A stretch of 64,000 bases of DNA from Pholis gunnellus (Eukaryota > Chordata > Actinopteri > Perciformes > Pholidae). Shown here piece by piece: positions 1 through 11,805 of the stretch. Below the pieces are notes generated by a model, which searched no databases, was not told the DNA's origin, and saw only the letters and a list, made by a program, of their open reading frames with translations. Location: assembly GCA_910591455.2 (NCBI GenBank), contig OU342820.1, positions 2,270,441-2,334,440 on the forward strand. Reading direction: 5' to 3'. The translations under genes and the position numbers were made by a program. Every line of letters starts with the position of its first letter. Position 1 is the first letter of the stretch.

Positions 1-20
1 CATTTTGGCATTTAAAACAC

Positions 21-355
21 GGTTAAAAGTGAACGTTTTTTAGACGACTATATATAGTCGTTGTTTAAACGTTCAGGTTTAGACCAGATTTCAACGGGAT
101 TTGCGATACTGGCTTTCAACTGATAAATGTGGATGTGGTTCCTTAGTGAGCATCTAAAATGAGGATATACTATTATTAGCACAATGTAGAGGACGAAAAA
201 TTGTAGTATTGCAAATCCCGTTGAAATCTGGTCTACGCGTGAACGTTCAATCACCGTCTATGAATAGTCGGCGAAAAAACTTTCACTTTTGAACCAATTC
301 TGAACGTCTTTTCAACGGTGGGCGTAGACGTCTTTTCAACGTCTTTTCAACGGAA
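21..355. mobile_element. Foldback element with 90-bp imperfect inverted repeats
   Basis: Positions 21-110 and 205-295 are imperfect inverted repeats (about 80% by eye), sharing a perfect core of about 24 bp (left about 81-104, right about 211-234) with key bases AGACCAGATTTCAACGGG. The right side continues into three copies of a CGTCTTTTCAACG motif at about 305-352. The structure fits a non-autonomous DNA transposon (MITE). The window begins inside or near its left end, so the terminal repeat and target duplication cannot be checked. Confidence 0.7.
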
Positions 356-660
356 AAATGCTCACTGGGAGCTAAATAAGTTGTTAGCATGACATTCACA
401 AACATATTGCTGGAGATCTAAAAGCCACATCTCATATATATTGTGTTGATTACGATTGTATAAGTGAGCACTACATCACAGCCACGTATAAAGAAATACA
501 TTGAAGAAAATATATTTATGGAAAGATCGCATCAACCTGGATTCGAACCTGTCCAGCAAAATAGTAATAGATTCAAAAACGGCCGCGCTACGCAATCCAC
601 CACTTGCATCTTACATTGTAACGTGCATTTTCTTGTAAGTCATTGATCATTTGCAGACCT

Positions 661-900
661 CCACCCTTGGTAAACTATCGATGGATAAATCCAAAAGAAG
701 AAAAGTCACGGAGGAAAATAGAGTTTAATTCTGCGTGGACGTATTAATTTGCTTTCACTGCCAACGATGCTGGCTTACCTGAATGCTTGATATGTGGCGA
801 GAAATTTGACATCAAATAGCTTTTGCGGCTCCAGAAACATTTTATTTGGTGGAAAATAGGGCAAAATGGCTCTTTGGATAGTAAAGGTTGCCGACCCCTG
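661..900 (+). mobile_element. hAT-type DNA transposon remnant, 3' end
   Basis: Around 700-830 a broken frame contains KVTEENRV and FAFTANDAGLPECLICGEKF, which resembles the BED-finger N-terminus of Charlie-like hAT transposases. The stretch ends with a CAGGGGTCGGCAACCTTTAC terminal inverted repeat (read on the minus strand, 881-900), a typical hAT terminus. The internal catalytic part is missing and there are stops, so it is dead. Confidence 0.65.
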
Positions 901-1084
901 AGCTAGCCAAACCTGTCTGGTGCAGCTAGTAGAGAAGCTTCATGTTCTGCTTCCCTTTCCCGCTAGTCTGCTGTCTGATTGTGAGGTCAGGCTGATCTGG
1001 GATCAGCTCTTTAACTGCAGAATCTCCGCGAAACTTCTGCTCTCAAACGGGTCTTGGAGGAGCAGTGCTCTATGGGGTCAGATC

Positions 1085-1425
1085 AGTCTCAATAATTGCA
1101 AATGCACACAGAAAGACTCGCAAATGCAAACAGAAAGATTCACAAAAGCGCACAGAACAATTCGCAAATATAATCGATTTACAAATGCAGACAGAAGGAT
1201 TTACAAATATATTCGATTTACAAATGCACGCAGAACAATTCACAAATACATTCCAATGCACAAATAAATAAATTATGATTTATATAAATGTAAAAAAGAA
1301 ATCACAAATATATTTCTGCATTTGTAAGTATTTGTTTGTGGATTTGTATGTATTTATTTGTGGATCACACTGCATTTATTTGCAAATCGCTTCACATTCA
1401 TTTACGGATTTTTGAGACTCCTCTG
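1085..1425. repeat. ACAAAT-rich imperfect palindrome
   Basis: The left half is built from repeated CACAAAT/GCAAAT units with CAGAA spacers. The right half (from about 1310) carries their reverse complements (ATTTGTG, ATTTGTATGTATTTATTTGTGG), so the whole can fold back. It is probably a degenerate foldback element with internal tandem repeats. No coding content is seen. Confidence 0.5.
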
Positions 1426-1612
1426 CCGTCGCTGGATTCACAAATGCGTTTTTTTCAACATAGACCTGTCTGTAGCCAATCAGATGTCAGCCTCATTTTC
1501 AACCAATCACATGAGCGCAGCTTCCCCCACCCCTCCCCACGAGACTGTCAGCTGTGTTGAATCAGGAAATACATATTGTAGCCGTCTGTGTTCACCCAGA
1601 GCTCTACGATAC

Positions 1613-2149
1613 CTCATATCAGTAGAGACCGGACCAAACTATGTGTATAAATGTTATTTCGGAGTTCCTTTTTGTTGGTTTATTGCCGTTAAATCATAGC
1701 CAAATCAGTTTATGTTGTGTTCATACAGCTGTAGTAAACAGCCGACGTGTGGCTCGCTAGACACAGTGAATACAGTTCGATGAAATCCACGGAGCTCCTC
1801 CGGACTATGTTATGAACCAGACATGACGGCGTTTGGTTCCCCGTGATATCTGGGACTTCCACAACACATACTAAGCAGAAATAGAGGTTATTTTTTCCAC
1901 AGTTGACGGCGGACAGTTGAACGGCTATCAGGGCGATAAGCCGCGCTCCCTCACCGGCGTGTCCAGCGCGATTCACCGATTCACGCGAATGAACACAAAT
2001 AGTCCCCCGGCGAGACCGGCGGCGCGATTAACGCGGCGCGAATCGTGTTTGGTGTGAACCGCAGCATTACGCTAGCAGCCTAGTGGCCTCATTGTTTGTA
2101 CCATATGGTTTACACACACATAGTTTGGTCCGGTCTCTACTGATATGAG
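1613..2149. mobile_element. 537-bp element with perfect 34-bp terminal inverted repeats
   Basis: Positions 1613-1646 and 2116-2149 are perfect inverted repeats (outer bases CTCATATCAGTAGAGACCGG). The interior has no credible coding frame but includes a GC-rich patch (about 1920-2050) with several CGCG steps. I see no clear target duplication. It is most likely a MITE of an unidentified family. Confidence 0.7.
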
Positions 2150-2869
2150 TTCCTGCATTCTCAACAGGATTTAGGTTGGCCCAGCACAGGGAGGAAGATG
2201 TACCTCAATATTTCCAACTAAATGACTTGGAGTTGGATAGAGTCCTTACGGGTTCCTGAGAAGCAAGCATCCTTCATAGCCAAAGTATCTATACTGTGCA
2301 TCCACTGCACCCCTGTTAGGAACCATCCTCTTGTTTTGGACTAACAATTTTAGATTTGTAAGATTCATGAATGCGCAAAGTTGTATGCAAATATCTTTCT
2401 TTCTGGGTTCAAACTGGCGACACATCTGAAGGTTAGTCAGTAGAGGTGGGCGGAAATATCAATACTGTGGACACCTCGATTCTAGCGTCAGAAGGGGATA
2501 CGTTTCCGTCCTCAACAGGCATTAGTATTTCATCAAGGAGTAGAGGCGTCTGTTGCACTCTTTGCTTCTCACTGCTGGTGTCGCGTTGTGTGCATTCAAA
2601 CAACACACCGCAGCACACGTCCAGTTACTCCGGCCCACACATGAGGCCGAACGAAACGGGCATGTTGCACAAAACGTTTTGAAACAATTATTGTTCTCCA
2701 CAAATAAATGTTTGTACTTTGTTTAATTTTCATGTTTGCACATTCAACTTACAATAATACAACATTTTTGTTATTTGCCTTCAAAAGCGGTCCTGTGTTT
2801 TAAAATACATGCGATTAAAGTGACAGTGAGGAACTTTGAACTGGTTGTGAAACAGTCTGTTTAATCCTG

Positions 2870-3310
2870 ATCCTCTATCAGACCTCCATCAGTAAACCAT
2901 CAGAGAGAAGATGGTCTATTTCTATAGTTATTCTTAATGCTCGTCATCGGAGCCACTGGGTCGGTCTCAGTAGAGACCGGTCCACCGTGGACAGACCCAG
3001 ATCCTCCAGCAGAGACCGGTCCACTGTGGACAGACCCAGATCCGGCTTCTCTGCAGCCTTGGACCTGCAGACAGAGCCCTTTGGGGGGGAGGAGAGCTCA
3101 GCGCCCAGCAGCAGTGTCTCCTCCTCCTCCAGAGCCTCTCCTCGCTGCTCCATTAGTCCACGCTGGGAGCCGACACCACGCTGGTGGAGACGTATTACTG
3201 GGCCTCTAGGAGGGCAGGGGGGCACAGGAGAACCAGAAACAAATGTTTGGGGCTCTGAAACACTTTTGTCCATGAACCTCCAAAATGAAAGTTTCTTGTA
3301 GCAGCTTTAA
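2870..3310 (+). repeat. Dispersed repeat copy with a 39-bp tandem duplication
   Basis: The left edge (ACCATCAGAGAGAAGATGG to about 2955) and the right part (GGCACAGGAGAACCAGAAAC, about 3215-3240) match, in order and orientation, the stretch at 29070-30150. Within it, a unit of about 39 bp with CAGYAGAGACCGGTCCAC occurs twice in tandem (about 2966-3043). Open frames on both strands here look accidental. Confidence 0.5.
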
Positions 3311-4439
3311 GTAATCAACAGTGGAAAGCGACAAGGAAGTACAAATGCCTAAGCCGCTTATAGTTATATAAAGTATTGTATCAATATCTGTGATTCTGGT
3401 CCTGTATTGCTAACATCAGATCCATTAGTCAGACCTTAAGTTTGGCAACTCTTGAAAGAAAACCGCATTACTAATTGTTATTTCATTAATAAACTAAACT
3501 AAACTAAACGACTGTGTCTTTACCACCATGACATTATCATTTGCTGCTCTTTTTTTGGTACACTACATATGAGTGTGTGTTTGAGTGGTACTTGAACAAC
3601 AGTTGATGATGTAACTGCTTGGAGGAGAAGGTGAAGCTAATTAGAGTGCAGCAGGAGTTTCAGCTGGTTCTGTTCACTCACCTTCTTCTGCTGGATGACA
3701 ATCTATTGGCATGAACTGAACTTCATTTGCAATATCACAAAATCATCACAATGCACTACTTATAATTGATACAGAATATTGATTGTATATGTAAATTAAA
3801 CTCCTATGTACGTTATTGCACCGTAAACTATCAAATGTGAGGGTTGCATTTTTATATCAAATCACTTCCATCATTCATTTAGATGTGACATATATTGAAC
3901 TATATGGTAAAACGCTAACTTTCACCGTCTGGCTTTAGAGATTCAGGCTTCTTAATTATCTTAATAATGTAGTCCCTTGTAGTCACACTGAAGGCTGACG
4001 TTCAGCGGCTGACTGACGTCTGGGCATCTGGTCCCCTTCAGGTTCTTCCAGGGGTGAACATATTGTAAAACCAGCAAACATGTTCAAGCCAACACGTAAC
4101 AAACTGAAGCACTGTGGCTTGTCCTCCTGATAATCTAGACGTTAAACACTCTCTGACCACACCCATCATCCCAGTTGGGTGTGTGGTGTACTTGTACACA
4201 CTCGACTATAATGTACAACAGTGCAATGTGCAACGCTGTGGTGATCAGGTTGTTTCAAAGCGAGCAGCAATTGCTACACGGCAGAGCAAGACCGGCCACA
4301 GTCACCGTCTGGAAAAAGTCCATTCTAAACACGCTGTCTGAATCAGCCATCAGCCAGCTGATCAATCAAGCAGAACAGATATGGTGGGACAATTAAACTA
4401 AAATATGTCTTTAATAATAATATACATTGTTACTAAAAA

Positions 4440-4765
4440 CAATCGGTACACTTTATAATAACTACAAACTGTGAAGCATTAGTTATTTGTGAGTGAACAC
4501 TTAATTCATCATTTATAAAGCATTGTTCCTACATTAACACTTATTAGTATGCAATTCATAACAACAGTCATAAATGTTTTATTCTCGATTAATAATCTCG
4601 TCTATTGTATGTTTCATGATTGTGTTTTCATACTTTATAAATGATGGATTCCCCATTTGTATTATATATATTACAAACCAATTAAGGAGTTGGAGATGAT
4701 TAATAACATCATTTATAAAGTGTAAGTAATTGATTAAGAACTTATTTAGATGTACATCATTCAAT
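4440..4765. repeat. AT-rich MITE-like repeat
   Basis: This stretch has TACACTTTATAATAACTACA at its left edge, repeated CATTTATAAAG motifs in both orientations and no coding content. That is the pattern of a common fish AT-rich MITE. It abuts the 3' end of the LINE that follows. Confidence 0.4.
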
Positions 4766-5485
4766 CAATCAAACAAACTTTATTTCAGACTCAGGGTCCA
4801 CATAAGACAAATACATAACATTACATACAATACAAGTACATCAGCCGAGCAATGCCGCACAAAGAGACAGCTGTACCAACGTCTCCACAGACTGGTAGCG
4901 TGTGCTACTGAACCTTATGGTGGTTAAAACCAAGACCATGACATTATCAGAGTCATTAAGCCGACAAATGAATTCATACATAAGATTTCTTAAAACAGTT
5001 TGGAAAGTATTGACTCCTGCAGAACATTTCACTGGCAATACTCCACCTCCGTCTCTTTAGTAATATTCTCATGGCAACATTATGAGCTACTTGAAGTCTC
5101 TGTAAGGCTGTTTTATTGTAGTTTGACCACAAGTGTGTGAGTGGAGTGGTGTACAATATGCTCTGAACAGAGACATCTTCACTCCATCTGTACACAGACC
5201 AGACTAACGTGAGAGAGTTTGCTTGTGCAGACATCCTACGACATTGCCTAGAAATGTCTTCATCATCGGTCATGACCAAGATATTTGTCCTCTTTGGTTC
5301 TACAGATCAAGATACTCTTACTGGTGTTGTATTTGATGTCATGTTCCACACCGTACACAGTGCACATAGTGAGGAGCTGCTGAAGACTAAAAATCACCAG
5401 ATCATCAGCATACATAATATGGTTGAACAGAGTATTACCAATCATGCACCCAGTGTTATTATTTTTCATGCATTTATGGTTTAGA
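4766..5485 (-). mobile_element. 5'-truncated non-LTR retrotransposon (CR1/L2-like), 3' end intact
   Basis: Minus-strand frames contain NHIMYADDLVIFSLQQLL (the reverse transcriptase YADD palm motif), then ISRQCRRMSAQAN, QRLQVAHNVAMRILLKR and NLMYEFICRLNDSDNV. These follow the C-terminal order of a familiar fish LINE, broken by frameshifts. The 3' end is an AATAAAG followed by a short TTGA-type tail near 4766-4790. It is inactive. Confidence 0.75.
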
Positions 5486-5728
5486 TATGCTGATTAGGGT
5501 CTATGTTAATATATGCTATATAAATGCTTTTTAATACTGCAATTCATGATTAATTCAGGTAGTTACTAGTCATTAGTTAAGTATTTTGTGTGACCCCATC
5601 TAAAGTGAGGACTATAGACTATAGACATGCATCTGTTTATCAGAAACATATTGAACACTGCAGAGTATATTGTTAGGACATTTTCATGGTACCCAGAGGC
5701 TGATTCTGATTGACTAATTCCATATTTT

Positions 5729-6147
5729 TGTCACGGGGCATGATGGAGGACTCAAACGCAGACCAGGCAGAGTAGCATGAAAAAGGTAATTTAATGAACA
5801 AAATAATCCACAGCAGACTTTACAGGACTCGGCAGTGAATCCACAGAACACACAAGAGACGAGGGGGGGAAATCCAGCAGGAATGAGACAGGGAAGAGAG
5901 ACTGGGAAAACCGGGAACAGGACAAGCCGAACGGGCGGGTAGACATTACAAGGATCAGGCAAGGAGTGACTGAGGGGCAGGAGTTTAAGTAGAGGGGAGA
6001 ACAGGTGAGAAGAGTTGTGCTGATGAGGGGGAAGTGCTTGATTAGTGATCAGAGGCAGGTGAAGGGAATTAGGCTGAGGGAGTGACTGACAGGTAGAGTG
6101 GAGTGACACAGACACACAGAACACAGAGGCAAAGCCTAATCGTGACA
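5729..6147 (-). mobile_element. Solo LTR of a Ty3/Gypsy retrotransposon
   Basis: The 419-bp unit begins TGTCACGATTAGGC and ends CCCCGTGACA on the minus strand, so it has the TG...CA ends and the GTCACG/CGTGAC edges of fish sushi-like Gypsy LTRs. Typical LTR phrases such as CATTAAATTACC precede the 3' end. Flanking pentamers ATTTT and ATGTT differ at one position and may be a decayed target duplication. No internal region is adjacent. Confidence 0.75.
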
Positions 6148-8204
6148 ATGTTGCCACAATTGATCCTTCCCTTTGTTTTTAGCCACTGTTGCTGTCAGAG
6201 CTAGCATGGAGCCCACACTGTCACTAACTACACTCACTGAATAAACAGCAATGAAGGGATTTCAGAGAGCAGCAGACAGAAGGGTCGTCAATAAGCGTGA
6301 GAAGGAAATATCAAGGACGTCGTTCCTCCTGATATAAGTTCATAAATGCACTACAGGAATGCACTACTATTTTTCTTCTTTTTGTCTAGCTAATGGGCTA
6401 CAACTGCATGTTTTTTGTGCATCCCTTTGTTGCATACTAACATACATTATCCTTGAATCTTTGAATCCTCTCATGTCAAACTGACTCAGCAGGGAAAACA
6501 GCTAAAAAGCAAAAGCTACAGATCACAGTGTAAAAGTGAACCACAACATCACCTGATGGTCAAGATAGAAGACAATACAGTTAAAGAGCAACACTGCTTC
6601 TGTAAAGCCGGGTCGGTCTTTATTCACTGTTACAATCATTCAAAAGCAAAATCTGAATATGTTTACCTTCAATAGACCTTCAGTAACTATTGTAGCATAG
6701 AAGTGCTAACGCTAGTTAATGATGTGCTAAGAGGGGTTTTCACACGTTTAATAGATGAGAAAAAAAACATGACAAAAAGGAGAACAAGATAAACTGGGCT
6801 GTAGATGTGAGTTATGGATGTGAGTTATGGATGTGAGTTATGCCACTGTGAGCAGTAATGACCAAAATACTAAATGACAGCATTATGAATCCATATTTTG
6901 GACTATAGCTTCAAAACCAGCCTGAACATGAAGAACATCTAAAACCATTGATGAGAGTCTGTGGACCCTGGTCAGAGCTGGACCATGCTACCACATGGTC
7001 TGTACTAATCCAGACACTCCATGATCTTTCCTGTAGGACCGCCCTCGGATCACTATGCCAACTCTACAACTCTATCTAAACTAAGTCTGGTCTGCAGTCC
7101 TGGCCGTCTGTGTGTATTCAAAGTGAGTCAGCTGATACATTTAACTTCAAAGGCTTCAGTGAGACAACCGGATGTCTAATCTATGGACAACTTGCAAGTC
7201 CATGTGATGTACTTCTATGTCCACAAGATGGTACACAAGAACCAGCTGAAGACAAATCTCTGCAAAGACACACTGAATGCATGTATTGCTTTGAAAATCA
7301 ATCAGAACAAGAATGATATGTTAGAAATGTTTATGACAATTGATTTGTTTCTCTAAATTAGCTAAACAACACTACTAAACGTGAGCCCACATATTACATT
7401 GACCTCTAAACGAGACAGACCACAGTCGACTGAAAACATAACGCTTTTAGAGAATTTAAAGTGTTTGCAAACCAAATGTTATTGCACTTTAGTTCATGTA
7501 GCAGTACTTTTAAAATAAAAGTGCTCAATACACTACTTTTGAATTCATTATTGATAATCGCAAAAAAATTATGAGATTAAAAATTGTAATCGTTGCCGAG
7601 CACTAATATATATATTATTGTTCCCAGTCGTGTTCCATGTCAGTAGTGGTGTAAAGGACCATTGTCAATCTGTAGAAATATACAATCAGGACATCAGCAT
7701 TTATGCTTTATGTTCTCTGGTAATGTTACATGTAAACAACAAATCCATGTTGAAATTGAAATGAGGAGAGCTAGTAACGTTAGCCGCACCGCTAACGGCT
7801 AACGTACGGAGGTTCCATTCAGTTACATTATGATGCCTTCAGGCTCTGTTCAGGTAGAATGATGATGTGTTCGTGATGTGTTCAAATGTAGTCTGTATTT
7901 CCTAATCATTTGAATTGTGTGAAAGGATCAAATTGAAACATGTTAATGTTTACTCTGACTTCAGAGCGGTTGAATAGATGTATTTGGACGGTGGAGTCTT
8001 GTAGACCAGCTGCTATAACAAAACAAAACAACACAACAAAAACCTATCTGCCAACATGGATCATCTATGATCGGTAATCAGCAGCAGATAAATGTGATCA
8101 GGGATCTCTAAACGTTATATTTGCTCCTTTCTTCTGTTGCACTGATCAGATCCGTGACTCCGATCTGAACCGTGAGCTTTATGATCCGTTGCACCCGTAC
8201 ATGT
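6148..8204. other. Intergenic stretch without a recognisable gene
   Basis: There are only short frames on both strands, none with domain-like content. It includes a 13-bp triple repeat at 6804-6842 and, near 7550-7610, a decayed fragment resembling the end of a fish hAT MITE (AATTGTAATCGTTGCCGAGC). Confidence 0.5.
6804..6842 (+). repeat. 13-bp perfect tandem repeat, three copies
   Basis: GATGTGAGTTATG is repeated three times without mismatch. It is a minisatellite seed with no apparent function. Confidence 0.9.
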
Positions 8205-8540
8205 AAGGCAAGGCAAGTTCATTCATTGAGCTCATTTCAGCAAGAATTCAAAGCACTTCACATAAAACATCAAAAGCCCAAAATGCAAAATAGACATTAT
8301 AAAAATACATTTGAATACATTAAAGAGCCAAAATAAAATCAAGCTAAAATAGCATAAAACGGGTATAAAATACACTAATTAAAGTTACAGCACAGTGTTT
8401 AATAAACAGGAAAGTCTTCAGCCTTCATTTGACAGAAGAGAGTTGCAGCTGTCCTGCATTTTGTTCTAGATATACGGAGCATAAAGACTGCAGCCTAAAT
8501 AAAGAATGATATGAGATGTGGAGCTCCCTGAATGTTCACG
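8205..8540 (-). repeat. Dispersed teleost repeat (LINE-derived 3' region)
   Basis: It starts AAGGCAAGGCAAGTTCATTC and continues with CAAAGCACTTCACATAAAAC, repeated AAAATACA blocks, GGAAAGTCTTCAGCC and TTGTTCTAGATATACGGAGC. This order matches a very common fish repeat, normally read in reverse relative to its LINE. It is recognised from memory of the consensus. Confidence 0.65.
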
Positions 8541-8952
8541 AGAGCCGCACACATCTGTTCTACTCTCGTCCATCACTGGGTGTCTGATAGTCTTTACCTT
8601 CCAGTGATACGAGACGCTTCCAGACTGCGTTCCTCTCTTCGTCATGGATCGACAAAGTCACTTTCTTCGTGTTGTTGGTCAGGAAAACTTCAAATGTCAG
8701 ATGGATATTCGGTCCATACCTCGTGTCAAATTGTATACCCTGAAATCAAGAACCAGAAGTCAGAATGTGTATCTGCTACCTCCCTGATTGTGAATCGTAG
8801 CATAGCGTCTCTTTCTGGACGGTCTCTGTGGATCATGAGGTGACACTTAACTCAAGTTCAGCTATTTTTAGGGGTTGGCTGTAGTGCTGTTGACTGTGAC
8901 TAATCAAGCAGTCACAGTGCCTGTAAACCAAAACGCTTTCAAGTTATTTCAC

Positions 8953-8988
8953 ATACAACACACCTACAGACCTGTAGGTGTGTTGTAT
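8953..8988. repeat. Perfect 17-bp palindrome with 2-nt loop
   Basis: Arms 8953-8969 and 8972-8988 (ATACAACACACCTACAG and its complement) are perfectly complementary around AC. It could form a cruciform or hairpin. No terminator or gene context explains it. Confidence 0.95.
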
Positions 8989-10227
8989 AACATGTTAATA
9001 ACATTCATCTGAAATATTCTGGTTTGTGAGTACAAATATGAGCAACAACCTAGAACTAAAAGCTCCTGCAGTGAAAAGTGGCTTTAACAAGCTTATAGGT
9101 GATTAGAGGATGACCCTGGAGTGGATTTAGTAAGCTGTTGTCTGTATCCAACACTTTAACTAATTAACTGAGTGAGAGTTCCAGGCTAAACGGGTTAACA
9201 ACAGTCTGAGCCCAACGCTCTGCTGTGACAGGCCCAACACCGTCCCATTCTCTACAGCACATGGCTCTATGACAGCGGTGAAAGGCGACATTCACTTTAA
9301 TTCAAGTTGCTCTGGCAATCAGTTCTATTGAAAGTAGTTGCTAAGATCTGGTAATACAGCAACAACACTAAAGTGAAGTCCAATGGGGCAACAAACATGA
9401 GCAGCCAGATGATGAGTCATTCATGTTTCTGACCCCATTGAACCAACAGTATAGTTTAGTGACGTTGCCACGTTCCTCGATATGTTCTCTTAAACAGAAG
9501 AAACAATGTCCTCAGCTAAAGGCCAATGTCCACTTACTGTGGAAGAATTTCATTTATTTGGCTTTCTGTCTTTGATATCTTGTTTTTCATCGTGAAAATG
9601 ATTACATTTACAATTTTTCATTTGATTTTGACAAACGTAATGCTTCCACAGATTAGGATGGTCTACTATGCGAGCAGAATACATGTGTACCAAAACAGTT
9701 GAAAATAAGAACATGTAATGGTGATCAGTATAGTTCTGCTACATTGCCTCTAAGCAATTGACAAGTCATTGTAGTTGTGCTTTCTTGACGCTTCGGGCTC
9801 AGGCTGCTGTTGATGGTGCAGCAGCTGGGTGCTGTACAAACACGGTGCAAAGAGCGCGATGTCCACATTCCAACCGCAGCAACCGGCATGCTGACCATGT
9901 AGACCGTATTATGATGTGATGGTTAGGTAGAAAAAAAAGCATATTTAATTCAACCTGACAGCAGCAGCAAGTTTCTTTATCTTTTATTAGAGCTAGCCCC
10001 CCCCCCCCCCTCTACTGACAGGGACATACAGTCATCAACACATTTCTATGTTCAACCCACCCGAGTACAAAAGTAATTTTCCATTACTGTATGTGTAAGT
10101 ACTGTTGTAAATGTACTCTGCAGTGTACTCCGTGGTATCCACATCGGTGTGCACAAGCTGATTAGAGGGCTGTGGTCCATTTCCACTGGAGACGTGTGAG
10201 TCCGACTGGGTATGGCTGGGAAATCAC
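8989..10227. other. Intergenic stretch without a recognisable gene
   Basis: It contains only short, incoherent frames and a poly-C run near 9997-10010. No splice-bounded exon or domain could be found. Confidence 0.5.
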
Positions 10228-10346
10228 GGGATTCGTAGTCCGATCCCAAAGATGCCAAAGGGATTTGTAGTCCATTTCCTGTGGACATTTGAACAGAATT
10301 CTCACTCGGTGAAAGTGAGGCTGGGACATGGTGGGATTTGTAGTCC
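10228..10346 (-). promoter_or_regulatory. Cluster of three ACTACAANTCCC (ZNF143/THAP11-type) motifs
   Basis: Read on the minus strand, GGACTACAAATCCC occurs at 10333-10346 (followed by ACCATG), again at 10260-10273, and as GGACTACGAATCCC at 10228-10241. In vertebrates this is the core of the SBS2 site bound by ZNF143/THAP11-HCFC1, usually near transcription start sites. There is no visible gene start beside it; it lies 2.3 kb beyond the jup stop. It could also be part of a repeat that carries the motif. Confidence 0.45.
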
Positions 10347-11805
10347 AGTTCCTCATCCTCCAAATGGCCGGTGCAATCTAAATTGACTTGTAAAACCTGG
10401 ATGTCTTTTTTTTCTCAGTATGTAAAGGTGACGAATATTTCAATGAGTACACAATACTACCATGCAAAAAACACACATGGACACCCTGGGACATGTGTAC
10501 TGTTCAAATACACAGAGGAGACATCTAAAAGACAGCAGCTAGAGGTTACACGGGTAGCATTTGATAGCAATGGTGATCAGTGATGCCAATGCAAAATCTA
10601 TTCCTGTCAAACGTGCGTGTTTTTGCAAGAAAGGATCTTCGAGTGGTTCATCATTTAGTAGTGAATGTTTCTGTGATGTCAGTAAAGTTTTGGTTGAACT
10701 AGGAGTTATAGTTAAGTTAATGTAAAGGAACGTCTTACACTCTAATGTGGGTGTTTCCAATGAGGTACCCACATGTGGGGAAACAAATCTCTGAATATCA
10801 AAACTAAAATTGCCATTGCATCAATGACATCATACTTTAACTTTAATGTCGTAACATTTTAGTAAATTCAAATGCTCTCTAACTAATACATCCTTTACAG
10901 ATGAAATGATAAAACATGTGATCAGGATTATCAGCTGACTTTGATGGAGCCCTTCCTGCTTGCCGTACGTCCTTAAACTGTTAATGTGATGCATTCTTGT
11001 CTATTTTCATTGCTTCAAAAAGTTACCTGTGTAACAATGCCTCAAAACTTCAGACACCGCACCCCCACAGAAAACATTATAACAAAGTTACATATTTCAT
11101 TTACAGCAACAATAAATCTCTTTTTAATAAGCAACCTCTTTTGATAGTTCATGATTGCCAAATGGGATTTCCTCCCACCCATTGGAAAGGGCTGGTTCCC
11201 TTTGTGATTAAAAACTCCAATCTTTCTTCCTCCATCCATTCCTCCAGTCTCTTTTCCTGTGATTTGCTCATTCTCTGGTTTTTTTTTCAGCATCTCTGTC
11301 TCATCCTGCAACAAAAAAACAGCAAATATTCTTAAAGCATGATCTTCAACTTCAACTGGATTCAAAATGATTCATATAAATATAAAATGTGAGGACATTT
11401 TAACGTGCTGGGTGAAAGGCGGCTTTGCTGTAGATTTCTTGAGAACAATTCACCTTTCATAAAGAACATATTTCATGTGTCTTGGGGAGCCACAGACATT
11501 TAACCTCTGCAGGGGAGTTCACACAGAGCGGTCGATGTCACACATGGGTCACGTCAGGCCACATGGTTGTTTTGTGTTCTGTCAGCTAAATGCTTGTGAC
11601 TTCCCAGCAGTCAGTCTGTCAGAGCGGAAGAGGCTTTTCTGAACAGAGGCTTGACATCAATATAGTCTGAACATAGTGACACACATGGAGATAAACTATA
11701 CTGCTGCCCATTTCCAGAAGCTGCTTCTCACAGCAGCAAACAATTACTACATTGTGTTGACCAACATTGTGTTATTCTAATGAGCACTGACATGTTTTTT
11801 CACTC

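Noticed and set aside
535..606. tRNA-like segment on the minus strand with a perfect B box (GGTTCGAATCC) and an A-box-like GGATTGCGTAGCGCGG
   Set aside because: The T stem and acceptor stem do not pair and the anticodon arm is unconvincing; at best a decayed tRNA-derived repeat.
5714..6157. 147-codon minus-strand open frame
   Set aside because: It spans a solo LTR; LTR sequence is often open by composition.
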